A stretch of DNA of 64,000 nt from Verrucomicrobiota bacterium (GCA_023450935.1 JAEXGH010000032.1:1-64000); one strand, 5' to 3'. Shown: positions 34,535 through 43,600, numbered from the stretch's first letter. The notes: a model not told the origin generated them from the sequence alone. Numbers and translations: made by a program.

Positions 34535-35899
34535 TTACTTCTGTGTAGCTTTGCTTTTCCAATCGCCAGAAAGCGATTTTAAGAATTCAACAAGGTTGTT
34601 TACATCTTCGTCTGAAAGCTTAACTCCTGTTTGATACTTTGCCATGATGTCGACAGCTTTTTTCAAGTCGGATGTTGAGCCATCGTGGAAGTATGGTGCA
34701 GTGTCGGCAACGTTTCTGAGGGTAGGTGTCTTGAACTTGTGCGTGTCGCGTTCATCTTTTGTGAACGAAGCCAAACCAGTGTCGTTTATTTTTCCAACAT
34801 TTCCACGTGCGTGGAAGTAGTTGCCAATAAGCCCCATGTATTCAAATGTTTGTCCACCGAGATTTTGTCCTGAGTGGCAAACAGAACAATTTGCTGTTTT
34901 GAATATTTCATAACCTTTTTTTGCAGCAGGCGAAAGAGCGTTTTCATCACCACGCAAATATCTATCGAATGGCGAATTTGGTGTTGTGAGTGTTCTTTCA
35001 AACTGAGCGATAGCATCGGTTATATTTTTTTGAGTAAAGCCATCTGGATACACTTTTTTAAAGTCTTCTGCAAAAGACGAATCTTTAGCTAAGCGTTTTG
35101 CGATTGAGTCCCAAGAACCTCCATCCATTTCCACAGGATTCATAGGTGGTCCGCCAGCTTGTTCTTCAAGATTTTTTGCTCTGCCATCCCAGAATTGTCT
35201 TGCGTTGAACACTGCATTGAAAACCGTAGGTGCATTGATGTCGCCTTTTTGCTTGCGTATGCCTGTTGATGTTTGCAAAGCGTCAGCACCAGCTTTGTCG
35301 AGAGGGTGGCACGTTGCACATGAAACTGAACCATCACCAGAAAGAGCCTTGTGATGATATAGAATTGAACCTAAGCGCGCTTTCTTTAAATCAACATCGA
35401 TTTTTTGTGGAATTGGCCAAACAGGCTCGTTTGCAAACTTCTCTGCTATGCCAGAGTTTGCATTGAGCTTTCTCCTTTCGATAGCAACCCAATCTAAAAT
35501 TGCTTGTTTTTCTGCATCGGTAATATTGCTTTTCCAATGAAAAAGTTTGAAAAGCACAGGTGGCATTATTTGCGACTTTACTGCGTATTCTATTTTTGCA
35601 AGAACTGTCTCATTTATATTTTTGCCATCTTTGAGGTCTTTGATTGAAGTTGTGATATCAAAGAATTTCAAGCCATTTGAAATATCTGCTTTAATCGGGA
35701 TATTTACAAGTGGAATTTTTGCATAAAATGGAAGGTCTGCATTTTTTGTATGGCACAGCAAACAGCCAGCTTCGTCTAAGGCAAACATCGCCTTTTGGGC
35801 AGGCGTGCCATTTGGCAGATGTGTACTTTCTGATATTCCGAAGTATGCTGCTGCAGCAATCAAAGCAGCCACGACAATTGCGATTTTTTTACTTTTCAT
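34535..35899 (-). CDS. Triheme cytochrome c peroxidase (YhjA/CcpA-like)
   Basis: 454 residues with an N-terminal membrane anchor (residues 6-21). Three c-type heme motifs: CLLCH (46-50) in an extra N-terminal domain, CATCH (about 193) and CSVCH (about 336) in the two classical CcpA domains. ARQFWDGRAKNLEEQAGGP and FKTPTLRNVADTAPYFHDGS are conserved di-heme peroxidase blocks, the latter near the distal methionine/loop region. It reduces hydrogen peroxide in the periplasm using quinol or cytochrome electrons. Its GC content and codon choice (GCA, ACA, AAA rich) differ from the 7-31 kb and 40-60 kb genes, which suggests transfer or a foreign contig segment. Confidence 0.9.
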   Translation of the reverse strand: MKSKKIAIVVAALIAAAAYFGISESTHLPNGTPAQKAMFALDEAGCLLCHTKNADLPFYAKIPLVNIPIKADISNGLKFFDITTSIKDLKDGKNINETVLAKIEYAVKSQIMPPVLFKLFHWKSNITDAEKQAILDWVAIERRKLNANSGIAEKFANEPVWPIPQKIDVDLKKARLGSILYHHKALSGDGSVSCATCHPLDKAGADALQTSTGIRKQKGDINAPTVFNAVFNARQFWDGRAKNLEEQAGGPPMNPVEMDGGSWDSIAKRLAKDSSFAEDFKKVYPDGFTQKNITDAIAQFERTLTTPNSPFDRYLRGDENALSPAAKKGYEIFKTANCSVCHSGQNLGGQTFEYMGLIGNYFHARGNVGKINDTGLASFTKDERDTHKFKTPTLRNVADTAPYFHDGSTSDLKKAVDIMAKYQTGVKLSDEDVNNLVEFLKSLSGDWKSKATQK

Positions 35900-35975
35900 A
35901 GAGATTGTATTCCCGATTTATTTCGTTTGTCGATAATGATTATTGAATAAATTTTTGCAACAAAAATTTTTAATA

Positions 35976-36317
35976 CTATTTTTGAATAGGTGAGAATTCT
36001 GTAGTTGAAGCCCAGCCTCGTTTTCCAGAAGGTGTAAGGACGTAAATGAAGTTGTTCTTTTTGCTCAGAATTTTTGCAAAGATTTCTTCGTGGACTGTCG
36101 AAACAACAGGAGCGTGTGATGTTGGCGATATTCGCAAAGCAACATCATCGCTTAACGCAATAGCAGTATTATTGATGTTCTGCCAGCGAACTATTCCATA
36201 AATCCCAATGCTTCTTAAAATTACAATAAAAATAAGCGATGCAAAAATTGAAACTGAATTTTGTTTGTTGTAAAGAGGAGGCACTACCAAGAATAAAACA
36301 ACGAACCAGCCCAATTA
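35976..36317 (-). pseudogene. BatE-like membrane/SH3-domain protein, 5' truncated
   Basis: About 113 codons from just after a stop: a membrane segment (IFASLIFIVILRSIGIYGIV) followed by a bacterial SH3 domain (ALRISPTSHAPVVSTVHEE and YVLTPSGKRGWASTTEF). This matches the C-terminal end of BatE-type proteins, whose N-terminal TPR part is missing; the frame opens at a TTG right after TAA with no ribosome site. It is 76 nt upstream of the peroxidase start, on the same strand and of similar composition. Probably cut off at the right edge of the foreign block. Confidence 0.5.
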
Positions 36318-36803
36318 GACAACTGTTGCGAAAGGCTTCGCAATAATTCCAGATTTTAACGGTCAATTAGTGCCTTTTTGGGCCATTTTTGCTCTCAAAA
36401 TCTGCCACCTTTTCGCAACAAGGGCAAAAATAGGGCAAATTTCGCCTAAATATCCCCTCAGTAAAATATAAACAGTCTAATTGCCTTTCCTCAATCCAAT
36501 CAAACTGCTGCGGGTAAATTCCGTTTTGTAATTTATTGTATATTTGTTAGTTGCATAAAATCAAACATAGGAGAGGGAACTGTCCGACACAAACAGAACC
36601 CACAGTTTTTTATCATTTTCACGAATTGGACATAATGTATATTATCGGACATTCTCCAACAGGGTGACGGGCGGATTGTTTTCTATAACTTACTATTGAT
36701 AATATTGTTTTAAATATAGTGTTCGCCTCGTAACCCATTGCCGTAGCGCATTTTGGAATGCAATTTTATCCGCTGCTACCGAATCGCTCTTATCAAAGGC
36801 GAA
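36318..36803. other. Gene-poor low-GC stretch, right edge of mosaic island
   Basis: About 490 nt without a credible gene. It holds copy B of the hairpin repeat (36397-36420), GTTGCATAAAATC (36550) and AATTGGACATAAT (36624), all also present near 31.7-31.9 kb. Base composition returns to the chromosomal norm after about 36.8 kb. Confidence 0.5.
36397..36420. repeat. Hairpin repeat, copy B (partial)
   Basis: AAAATCTGCCACCTTTT followed by CGCAACA; differs from copy A at 31924 by one base in the core and one missing C. AAAA and TTTT can pair around TCTGCCACC. Confidence 0.4.
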
Positions 36804-36840
36804 CAAAAAACCGAACCCCCTTTGTGAAAGAATTCGGTTT
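36804..36840 (-). terminator. Intrinsic terminator for the metallophosphoesterase gene
   Basis: AAACCGAA (36808) pairs with TTCGGTTT (36833). Read on the minus strand the hairpin is followed by TTTTTTG. It lies about 65 nt past the stop at 36906. Confidence 0.7.
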
Positions 36841-36905
36841 AAACTTTACCTGTAAGTCGGTAAACTTCTTTGCGTAAAAATGCACCCCCGTTTACAAAAT
36901 GACGG

Positions 36906-38201
36906 TTATTTTTTCACGTCGAGATTCACGGACTTCAATGTTTTGTTGCCGTTTACGTCGACAAAATCCACCGAAATTTTGTTCTCGTCCACGCGTATAT
37001 TCAACATTTCCTGATTCGTGTTGACGACATTATAGGCGTTAAAAAGCTCCTTCGACGCCTCGAAACCGCGCCCTCGATAAGAGTGCAAATGCCCGCTAAC
37101 TATAAGCGAGAAATTCGCCCCGTTTACAATGTCGCGGAATTTCTTCTGGAAATCCTTCGAGCCGTGCCAATCGCCCCACGCCGGCGGAATGTGCGAAATC
37201 AGAATTTTTACGGGTGCGTTTTTAAACTCCGCCGAATTTACGACCGATTCCAGCCATTTTGCCTGCTGCGTGCGGAAATTGTCGAAATCGGCGCGCCCGA
37301 AGTATTCTATGTCGTTGTCGGGTTTGTCTTCGCCCGAGTCGAGCACCACGAAACACACAATGCCGACTCGGAACGTGTAATATGTTTTATCGGTATTTGT
37401 CGGAAAATATTTCAGATACTCGCCCGAAAACGTTCCGCGCGTTTCGTGGTTGCCGCGCGCAAAAAACATCGGCATACCGCCTTCGCAGAATTTGGCGACA
37501 TCGTCAAGAAATCCCTTGAAAATCTGTTCTTCGCAGACCATATTGTTTACCATGTCTCCATTAAGAAGCAGAAAATCCGTATCTTGCGGAATTTGAGCAA
37601 GCATTTTATTGAGGAAATCGACGCGCTGGTGGACATCGTTTAACACTGAAAACGCAATACTCCTTTTTGTTGTATCAAGCGTTTTTATTTTGAGCGGCTC
37701 CTTCTTATAGACGCGCGTCGAAGCCGTGAACCCGTAGTAAGTCGCTTCGCCGTCTTCGCACATTACCTTCGTCGAAAAAACGCGGTAGTTGTAGGTCGTG
37801 TCGGGTTTAAGCCCGTCGATTTTAACGCTGTGCAATTTCCCCGAAAGCTTGCGCCCCAGGGGTGCTTGATAAAACTTTTGCCTGTTCTTCTCGTAGAAGT
37901 GCGAACCGTCGGCGGGCGCGATTTCCACCCACGAAACCGCGTCGCAGTCCGTCGTCCAAATCACAGTCGCACTCGTTTCTGTCAGCGATTGCACATAGGG
38001 CCCGTGCGTAATTTTTATATCCTGAAACAGCCTCTCGGGCTTATCGGCATTCGCATTTTTTTCGACGGAATCAGATGCCGAAGCCTTCGCGGCATTCTGC
38101 GCCGCGCACGCCGCCCCCGACGAATTGCACGCAAAAACAAATACCGCCGAAGCCGCGGCGGCAAACATCTTAAAAAGACGCATATAGGTAGTTATATTCA
38201 T
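36906..38201 (-). CDS. Secreted metallophosphoesterase with N-terminal Fn3-like domain
   Basis: 431 residues from the ATG at 38201. The frame is open far upstream, but this start gives a clean lipoprotein-type signal (FKMFAAAASAVFVFAC). Then a purple-acid-phosphatase-like Fn3 domain (VQSLTETSATVIWTTDCD, GLKPDTTYNYRVFSTK) and a calcineurin-like domain: FSVLNDVHQR, LLNGDMVNN, ARGNHETRG, LISHIPPAWGD and SGHLHSY are the metal-binding motifs. Likely periplasmic or outer-membrane-bound phosphatase. The weak ribosome site leaves the start uncertain by a few codons. Confidence 0.87.
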   Translation of the reverse strand: MNITTYMRLFKMFAAAASAVFVFACNSSGAACAAQNAAKASASDSVEKNANADKPERLFQDIKITHGPYVQSLTETSATVIWTTDCDAVSWVEIAPADGSHFYEKNRQKFYQAPLGRKLSGKLHSVKIDGLKPDTTYNYRVFSTKVMCEDGEATYYGFTASTRVYKKEPLKIKTLDTTKRSIAFSVLNDVHQRVDFLNKMLAQIPQDTDFLLLNGDMVNNMVCEEQIFKGFLDDVAKFCEGGMPMFFARGNHETRGTFSGEYLKYFPTNTDKTYYTFRVGIVCFVVLDSGEDKPDNDIEYFGRADFDNFRTQQAKWLESVVNSAEFKNAPVKILISHIPPAWGDWHGSKDFQKKFRDIVNGANFSLIVSGHLHSYRGRGFEASKELFNAYNVVNTNQEMLNIRVDENKISVDFVDVNGNKTLKSVNLDVKK

Positions 38202-38380
38202 AGAACCCCGATATATACATCTCACCGTTTTGATACAAGTAAAAATATCCGCAAAAAAATCGGACAACTGCTGCAACAAACACATACAGGCAAACCTCAT
38301 TCCGCTCAAAAAAAAAGCCGGCGAAAAAACACTCCGCCGACTTGCAAAAATAAAGCCCTCTTCGGGACGTGCAACGCGCG

Positions 38381-38482
38381 TTAGCACGACCATGTGCGCT
38401 TCTTATGACGATTAGCCTTTGAACGCTTCGAACGCTTGTGCTTGTTCATCTTTAATCTGCGCTTCTTTTTCAGATTTGCCAT
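38381..38482 (-). CDS. AURKAIP1/COX24-domain small ribosomal protein
   Basis: A 33-residue, extremely basic peptide: MANLKKKRRLKMNKHKRSKR, then SKANRHKKRT and WSC. KKKRRLKMNKHKRxKRxxANRHKKRTW is the signature of the tiny AURKAIP1/COX24-domain ribosomal protein found in PVC and Bacteroidota genomes, related in idea to actinobacterial bS22. The ATG at 38482 follows AAAGGACAG and a TATAAT-like -10 box at about 38500. It is shorter than most gene finders accept. The final cysteine, instead of lysine or arginine, is unusual. Confidence 0.8.
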   Translation of the reverse strand: MANLKKKRRLKMNKHKRSKRSKANRHKKRTWSC

Positions 38483-38639
38483 TTTTACTGTCCTTTATAT
38501 TATACTAGTATTGATATAAGAAAGTGGATACAATTTTGCTTTTTTATAGCGAGACTTTGTAGCACAATTCGGCTATTTTACAATACTTTTTTTATATTTT
38601 TTAGCTCCCTGTCGAACACGCAAGACTGTCGGCTTTCGG

Positions 38640-39488
38640 TTATTTTTCGAGATACTTGCGCAGAGCCGCAAGAGAGCTTTTTGCCACTGTGTATCCGTTT
38701 TCATAAAGACGCGCCAGTTCTTCGGTGTCGGAATTGAGGCGGTTTTCGCTGTAAAATGTAGGACGCAGAACGAACGCTTCGCCGCGTTTTTGCATGTCGT
38801 CAATCGTCTTTAGGGCGTTATTATAGCGCGGAGCTTTTCTTAACAGAGCGCGCCTAAGGTTTGGGTATTTCAGATAATACAACGACAAATACCGCCAGTT
38901 CTCGGTTTTTATGTATCCTTTGCGGCGCGTGAGCAAAATTACGAGCTTGCGCCTGCCGTCGGCGCGCGCTTTTTCGAACGGCACGGCGTCGGTAATCCCG
39001 CCGTCGAGATACGGATTGCCGTCAACCCTGCAAATCGGGCACACAAGCGGCATACTGCACGACGCCCTGCAGACCGCCAGCAGTTTTTCCGGTGTTTGCG
39101 GGGTGTCGAAGTAGGCGGGTTTGCCCGTGAGGCAGTCGGTAGCCACAAGTATGAATTTCCCGAATTTTAAATACTGGGAGAAATCGAACGGATATACTTT
39201 CTTGGGTAAATCGCCGAAAAGGTAGTCGAAATCCATCACGCAGCGTTGGGTGAATATGAATTTCGCGCCTATATAATTGTGCTGTTTGAGCGCGTCGATA
39301 TTGCAGAAACGCGCCCTGCCCGCCTGTCCGGACGCGTATGAAAGCCCGTTTGACGCCCCCGCAGAAGTGCCTATTGCGTAGTTGAAATCGACGCCGTTTT
39401 CAAGAAAGCAGTCGAGCGCGCCCGCCGTCCAAACGCCGCGCATTCCGCCGCCTTCAAGTACCAAAGCCGCATCGTCCATATTTAACAT
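38640..39488 (-). CDS. Patatin-like phospholipase
   Basis: About 282 residues from the ATG at 39488 (alternative ATG 39479; the frame opens at 39614, but the N-terminal extension has no family match). LVLEGGGMRGVWTAGALD is the oxyanion-hole loop, GTSAGASNG the serine nucleophile elbow (GxSxG), and YLDGGITDAVPF holds the catalytic aspartate (DGG). The YjjU-type layout, with CRASCSMPLVCPICRVDG before the DGG, supports a lipid acyl hydrolase in the cytoplasm. Located between the tiny ribosomal gene and a decayed AraC gene. Confidence 0.87.
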   Translation of the reverse strand: MLNMDDAALVLEGGGMRGVWTAGALDCFLENGVDFNYAIGTSAGASNGLSYASGQAGRARFCNIDALKQHNYIGAKFIFTQRCVMDFDYLFGDLPKKVYPFDFSQYLKFGKFILVATDCLTGKPAYFDTPQTPEKLLAVCRASCSMPLVCPICRVDGNPYLDGGITDAVPFEKARADGRRKLVILLTRRKGYIKTENWRYLSLYYLKYPNLRRALLRKAPRYNNALKTIDDMQKRGEAFVLRPTFYSENRLNSDTEELARLYENGYTVAKSSLAALRKYLEK

Positions 39489-39620
39489 ACGCCCAACTAT
39501 CTCCCCGACGCGCCCGCCGCGCAAGAAAAAAAGCGGAACGCGAAATCCGCGCCCCGCCCGATGCGTTTGCGACGACAGCGTAAAGAGGGGCGAAGTTTCG
39601 CTCTTCTGCTTCATTTAAAA

Positions 39621-40135
39621 CAGTCGCCGCGGCTCGATTTCAGCGCTCAGCCGAGAGTTTTCCGCCCCGAGATTTTCGAATCCGTTTCCGCCGCCCTTAA
39701 AATCTCTATCTCGACGAAGTTTACAGCCCGCGACGCAGCGTTTCGATTCTCGAAAAGCTTGCCGACATACTTTCGGAGCTGCTTTTGCGCGAATTCGGCG
39801 TGGGCAAAAACGCGCGGCAAAACGCCGCCGTTGTGTGCGTGGCACGCCGCATAAAATCGTCGCCCTCCGAAAAATGGGACAGGCTTGTCGCGGCAAAAAG
39901 GCTCAAGGCTTCGCCGCAAATTGCCGACAAGCTTTTTCTGGCGACCCTCGGCAAAACAGTCGCAAAAACGGTGCTCTCCGCCCGAATGGAGCTCGCGCTG
40001 AAATATGTAAAGTCGGGCGGGCGCGACTTTGCCTCTCTGGCGCGCGCCGCGGGCTACGCCGATGTGTCCTCCCTCTCGAAAGCGTTTAAACGATACTATG
40101 GGAAGTCGCTGCGCAACTTTTCTAAAACCGAATAG
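39621..40135 (+). pseudogene. AraC-family regulator, 5' frameshifted remnant
   Basis: The 3' part from about 39698 reads NLYLDEVYSPRRSVSILEKL and ends with a normal AraC C-terminal HTH: MELALKYVKSGGRDFASLAR, then AAGYADVSSLSKAFKRYYGK. Just upstream the frame is stopped by TAA, and the preceding residues (RPEIFESVSAAL) lie in another frame. It is therefore broken near 39695 and has no start. The cupin-type sensor half is mostly missing. A 116-codon open frame from 39785 remains and could make a bare DNA-binding domain, but this is unlikely to be a native gene. Confidence 0.6.
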
Positions 40136-40203
40136 CACAATGGCTTTTGCGGCGTCGAAAAAATTGTTTACCTTTTCGCGTTTTCTGCAATGATAGCGCG
40201 CTT

Positions 40204-42084
40204 ATGAGTTTGATTTCGTTCAGCAATGTGAGTTTACGTTTCGGCGTGCATCCGCTTTTGGATTGTGCCGATTTGGCGTTGCACGAAGGCGACCGCCTCG
40301 CGATTGTCGGGCGCAACGGGTGCGGCAAAACGTCGCTTTTAAAGCTTATGGCGGGTATTTTCAAGCCCGACTCGGGGCTTATCGAAACGGTGAACGGCGT
40401 GCGCACGGCGTATCTGCCGCAGGAAGTTCCCTCTGATTTGTCGGGCAAAGTTTTCGATATCGCAGCTTCGGGACTTGGCGAAGAAGGCGCAAAAATTTCG
40501 CAATACCTGCGTTTGGCGAACCCGTCCGAAGAGCTTTCGGAAGCCGACCACGCAGCTTTCGATTCCCTCCAGCATTTTATGAACGACGGCGACGGCTTCG
40601 CTGCGGAAGCCAAAATCCGCGGACTAATCGACCGTCTCGAACTCGACGCCGAAAGTCTTGCCCAAAATCTCTCCGCGGGACTTAAACGCCGCGTCCTTCT
40701 GGGGCGGGAGCTTGCCGCTAACCCCGACATTTTACTTCTTGACGAACCCACAAACCATTTGGACATCGACTCCGTTTTGTGGCTTGAAAAATTCCTGAAA
40801 ACCTGCGGCAAAACGCTCGTGTTTGTCTCGCATGACAGGACGTTTCTGGAAAACCTCGCAACGCGCGTAGTTGGGGTTGACAGGGGAAAACTCATCGCCT
40901 TCGACTGCGGTTTCGCCGAATTCCAACGCCGCCGCAACGAGCTTGAACAGGCTTGGGAACGCCGCGACGCCGCCTTCGACAAAAAACTTTCCCAAGAAGA
41001 GGCATGGCTTAGAAAGGGCGTGAAGGCGCGCCGCACCCGCAACGAAGGGCGCGTGAAAGAACTTATGCGTCTGCGCGAAATACGCAAAGCCCGCCGCAAC
41101 AAGCTGGGCGTGCTCGGAGTGTCGCTGCAGGAAGCGGAACGCACGGGGCAAAAGGTGATGACCGTAGAAAACCTGTCCGTAAACTACGCCGAAAAGCCGA
41201 TTGTAAAAAATTTCTCCACTGTAGTATATGCGGGCGACAAAATCGGAATAATAGGACGCAACGGCGCGGGCAAAACAACGCTTTTGAACGCGCTTTTGGG
41301 AAAACTTGCTCCAACATCGGGCAGGGTGAAATACGGCACAAACCTGCAAATTGCATACTTCGACCAGCTGCGCGGCGAGCTAAACCCCAAGCAGACGCCG
41401 TTCGATTTCATCGGGGGCGGCGGCGATTTTGTCTACTCGAACGGGCAGAAGCAAAACGTGATGGGGTATCTGCAAAATTTCCTTTTCGAGCCCGAGCAAA
41501 TACGCGGCGAAATTGCCCTGCTCTCGGGCGGAGAGCGCAACCGCCTTATGCTTGCCAAGCTTTTTTCGTCGCCCTCCAACGTCATCGTTTTGGACGAACC
41601 CACGAACGACTTGGATATGGAGACAATCGAAGTTCTCGAAGCCGCGCTCGTTTCGTTCAAGGGCACTATCCTGCTTGTCTCCCACGACCGCGCGTTTTTG
41701 AACAACATCGTAACGGCAGTTTTCGGTTTTGAAGACGACGGCACAATAACGGAAATCGTGGGCGGCTACGACGAATGGAACGCGCGTAAAAAAGCGTCGG
41801 AAAAGAAAGCTGAAACGCCGAAGCCCGCCGCCGCCGCGCAGCCAAAGCCCAAAAGCCAGAAGCTTTCCAACAAGGAGCGCGAAGAGCTTGCAAACATTCC
41901 GCAAATAATTGCCGCGCACGAGGCCGAGCAGAAGGAGATTTCCGAAAAGCTGCAGTCGTCGGAATTCATCATCAACAACCCTACTCTCATTCCCGAACTC
42001 GAAGCGCGCCTTGCGGAAATTGAACGCGAAGACGAACGCCTTTTCGAACGCTGGAGCGAGCTTGACGCCCGCAACACAAAGTAG
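40204..42084 (+). CDS. ABC-F family ATPase (Uup/YdiF type)
   Basis: 626 residues from the ATG at 40204; upstream codons to 40147 are open but non-homologous. Two ABC domains: Walker A GRNGCGKTS (about 38) and GRNGAGKTT (about 353), signatures LSAGLKRR and LSGGERNR, Walker B LLLDEPTNHLDID and IVLDEPTNDLDME. The linker between domains is the ABC-F signature region (RKGVKARRTRNEGRVKELMR). A charged coiled-coil C-terminal domain (residues about 510-626) is present. These proteins act on ribosomes or structured DNA, not in transport. A near-identical copy of the C-terminal domain lies at 43588-43941. Confidence 0.92.
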   Translation: MSLISFSNVSLRFGVHPLLDCADLALHEGDRLAIVGRNGCGKTSLLKLMAGIFKPDSGLIETVNGVRTAYLPQEVPSDLSGKVFDIAASGLGEEGAKISQYLRLANPSEELSEADHAAFDSLQHFMNDGDGFAAEAKIRGLIDRLELDAESLAQNLSAGLKRRVLLGRELAANPDILLLDEPTNHLDIDSVLWLEKFLKTCGKTLVFVSHDRTFLENLATRVVGVDRGKLIAFDCGFAEFQRRRNELEQAWERRDAAFDKKLSQEEAWLRKGVKARRTRNEGRVKELMRLREIRKARRNKLGVLGVSLQEAERTGQKVMTVENLSVNYAEKPIVKNFSTVVYAGDKIGIIGRNGAGKTTLLNALLGKLAPTSGRVKYGTNLQIAYFDQLRGELNPKQTPFDFIGGGGDFVYSNGQKQNVMGYLQNFLFEPEQIRGEIALLSGGERNRLMLAKLFSSPSNVIVLDEPTNDLDMETIEVLEAALVSFKGTILLVSHDRAFLNNIVTAVFGFEDDGTITEIVGGYDEWNARKKASEKKAETPKPAAAAQPKPKSQKLSNKEREELANIPQIIAAHEAEQKEISEKLQSSEFIINNPTLIPELEARLAEIEREDERLFERWSELDARNTK

Positions 42085-42152
42085 CCGCGCCGCCAGAAAC
42101 GCCCCGCGCGCGCCATTCCGAACCGTGTGTTGAATCCGCACTGAAATCGGGC

Positions 42153-42181
42153 TTGACTTGCTCTTTCCCGAAAAGTATGTT
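42153..42181 (+). promoter_or_regulatory. Candidate housekeeping promoter
   Basis: TTGACT, 17-nt spacer, TATGTT. It lies right before the phosphoesterase gene and includes the ATG at 42177, so translation more likely starts at 42189 or 42219. Confidence 0.45.
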
Positions 42182-42188
42182 GTTGTGT

Positions 42189-43322
42189 ATGAATGCGACT
42201 ATCAACAACACAATAAAAATGCTGGCTTTGGGCGCGCTTTTTGCATTGCCCGCTTTTTCTTTCGGCGAAAACGATACACCCGTTATAAAAAACCACCACC
42301 GCCCGCCGAGCATAAAAAATGCCGACGAACCGAAGCTGGAAAATCCGCAGTCGTTTTCGTTCATTCTTTTCGGCGACCCGCAAAACTACGCAAAGTTCGA
42401 CTTCAACCAACCTTTGTTCGAGTATATAACGGCGTGGACTGCCGCGCAGAAAAAGCACCTCAACGTCAAAACAGTCCTCTGCACCGGCGACTTGGTTGAA
42501 CAGAACGACAACCTCGTCAACGGCGGGCAAATCTACGCTGGGCAAAATTGCGGCAACCAGCCCAGCACCCTGCAATGGCAATCGGCATCGCGCGCGTTCG
42601 AGCGACTCGACAACGTATACCCGTATATCTTGGCAACGGGCAACCACGACTACGGCTACGATTCTTCCGAAGTGCGCCGCACGCGCTTTACGGAGTTCTT
42701 CGACATTGCCCGCAACCACAAACAGTGGGGAGAGCATTTGGTAGCAACGTTCCCCAACGGCGAAGGGAGGGCGTCGCTTGAAAACGCGGCATACGCCTTT
42801 GTCTGCGGCAACTGGAAACTGCTTGTAGTCTCGCTTGAATTCACCCCGCGCGACGAAGTTTTGCGGTGGGCGAAATCGGTCTGCGAGCGCAAGGAATTCG
42901 GCGATTTTAAAGTGATAATTCTTACCCACTCAATTTTGCGACAGGACGGTGCCTATCAAAAGGACAAATACAAAATGACGTGCAACCGCGGCGAGGACAT
43001 CTACGAAAAACTCCTCTCCAAATGCCCGAACATAAAACTTGCAATCTGCGGGCATACGGGGAACACAAAAATAATGGCCGCACGCAAAACGGAAACCGCG
43101 CCCGACGGGCACAAAGTGGAAATCTTTATGTTCAATCCGCAGGCAATCTCGGGCTGGCACGGCAACGGCGGCGACGGCTGGCTGCGCATTCTGGAATTCC
43201 TCCCCGACGGAAAGACGCTTTCGGTGAAGACTTATTCCCCGCTGTTCGCGTTCTCGCAAAAAACGCAACACTTGGCTTGGGACAACTCGCCCGAACAAAA
43301 ATTCAAACTCGTGCTTGAGTAG
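42189..43322 (+). CDS. Secreted metallophosphoesterase
   Basis: 377 residues from the ATG at 42189, with a signal peptide (IKMLALGALFALPAFSFGEN). Calcineurin-like motifs: FSFILFGDPQNYAKF (first metal motif), CTGDLVEQNDN, ATGNHDYGYDSSE (GNHD), ILTHSILRQ and AICGHTGNT. It is a periplasmic or secreted phosphatase/phosphodiesterase; substrate unknown. The Fn3 domain of the other phosphoesterase (36906-38201) is absent. It sits between the ABC-F gene and the duplicated ABC-F tail. Confidence 0.87.
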   Translation: MNATINNTIKMLALGALFALPAFSFGENDTPVIKNHHRPPSIKNADEPKLENPQSFSFILFGDPQNYAKFDFNQPLFEYITAWTAAQKKHLNVKTVLCTGDLVEQNDNLVNGGQIYAGQNCGNQPSTLQWQSASRAFERLDNVYPYILATGNHDYGYDSSEVRRTRFTEFFDIARNHKQWGEHLVATFPNGEGRASLENAAYAFVCGNWKLLVVSLEFTPRDEVLRWAKSVCERKEFGDFKVIILTHSILRQDGAYQKDKYKMTCNRGEDIYEKLLSKCPNIKLAICGHTGNTKIMAARKTETAPDGHKVEIFMFNPQAISGWHGNGGDGWLRILEFLPDGKTLSVKTYSPLFAFSQKTQHLAWDNSPEQKFKLVLE

Positions 43323-43343
43323 AAGAAGGCGCAAAACAAGCGT

Positions 43344-43381
43344 AAAAAAACGGAAGCTTTTTTTCTACTTCCGTTTTTTTT
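43344..43381 (+). terminator. Intrinsic terminator after metallophosphoesterase
   Basis: AAACGGAAG pairs with CTTCCGTTT across an 11-nt loop, with A and T tracts on either side. The following 43382-43475 shows nothing. Confidence 0.85.
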
Positions 43382-43475
43382 GCGTCTTATAAAAGTTTAC
43401 GCGGGGCACAAAGCCACAAATAGCAAATAGCCGAATCCTTGTGCGAACAAAACGCGCAGTTGTTTCAATCAGCTT

Positions 43476-43600
43476 CTACGCCAATTTGCGCAGCTTTATT
43501 GTGTGGGCGTTGCCGCGAATGTCGAAGTCGAGCCAGTAGTCGGGCTTGAAATAGTCGGCTACAATTTCCGCCCACTCTACGCACAGAATGCGCGGCGACG
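43476..43600 (-). pseudogene. Duplicated 3' end of tsaE
   Basis: Minus-strand reading gives PSPRILCVEWAEIVADYF, then KPDYWLDFDIRGN and HTIKLRKLA-stop. It is about 90 per cent identical at DNA level to the end of the real tsaE (45613-45730), but ends three residues later. It has no start: upstream it fuses at GCGACGGC to the duplicated ABC-F tail, which lies on the other strand. Confidence 0.75.
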
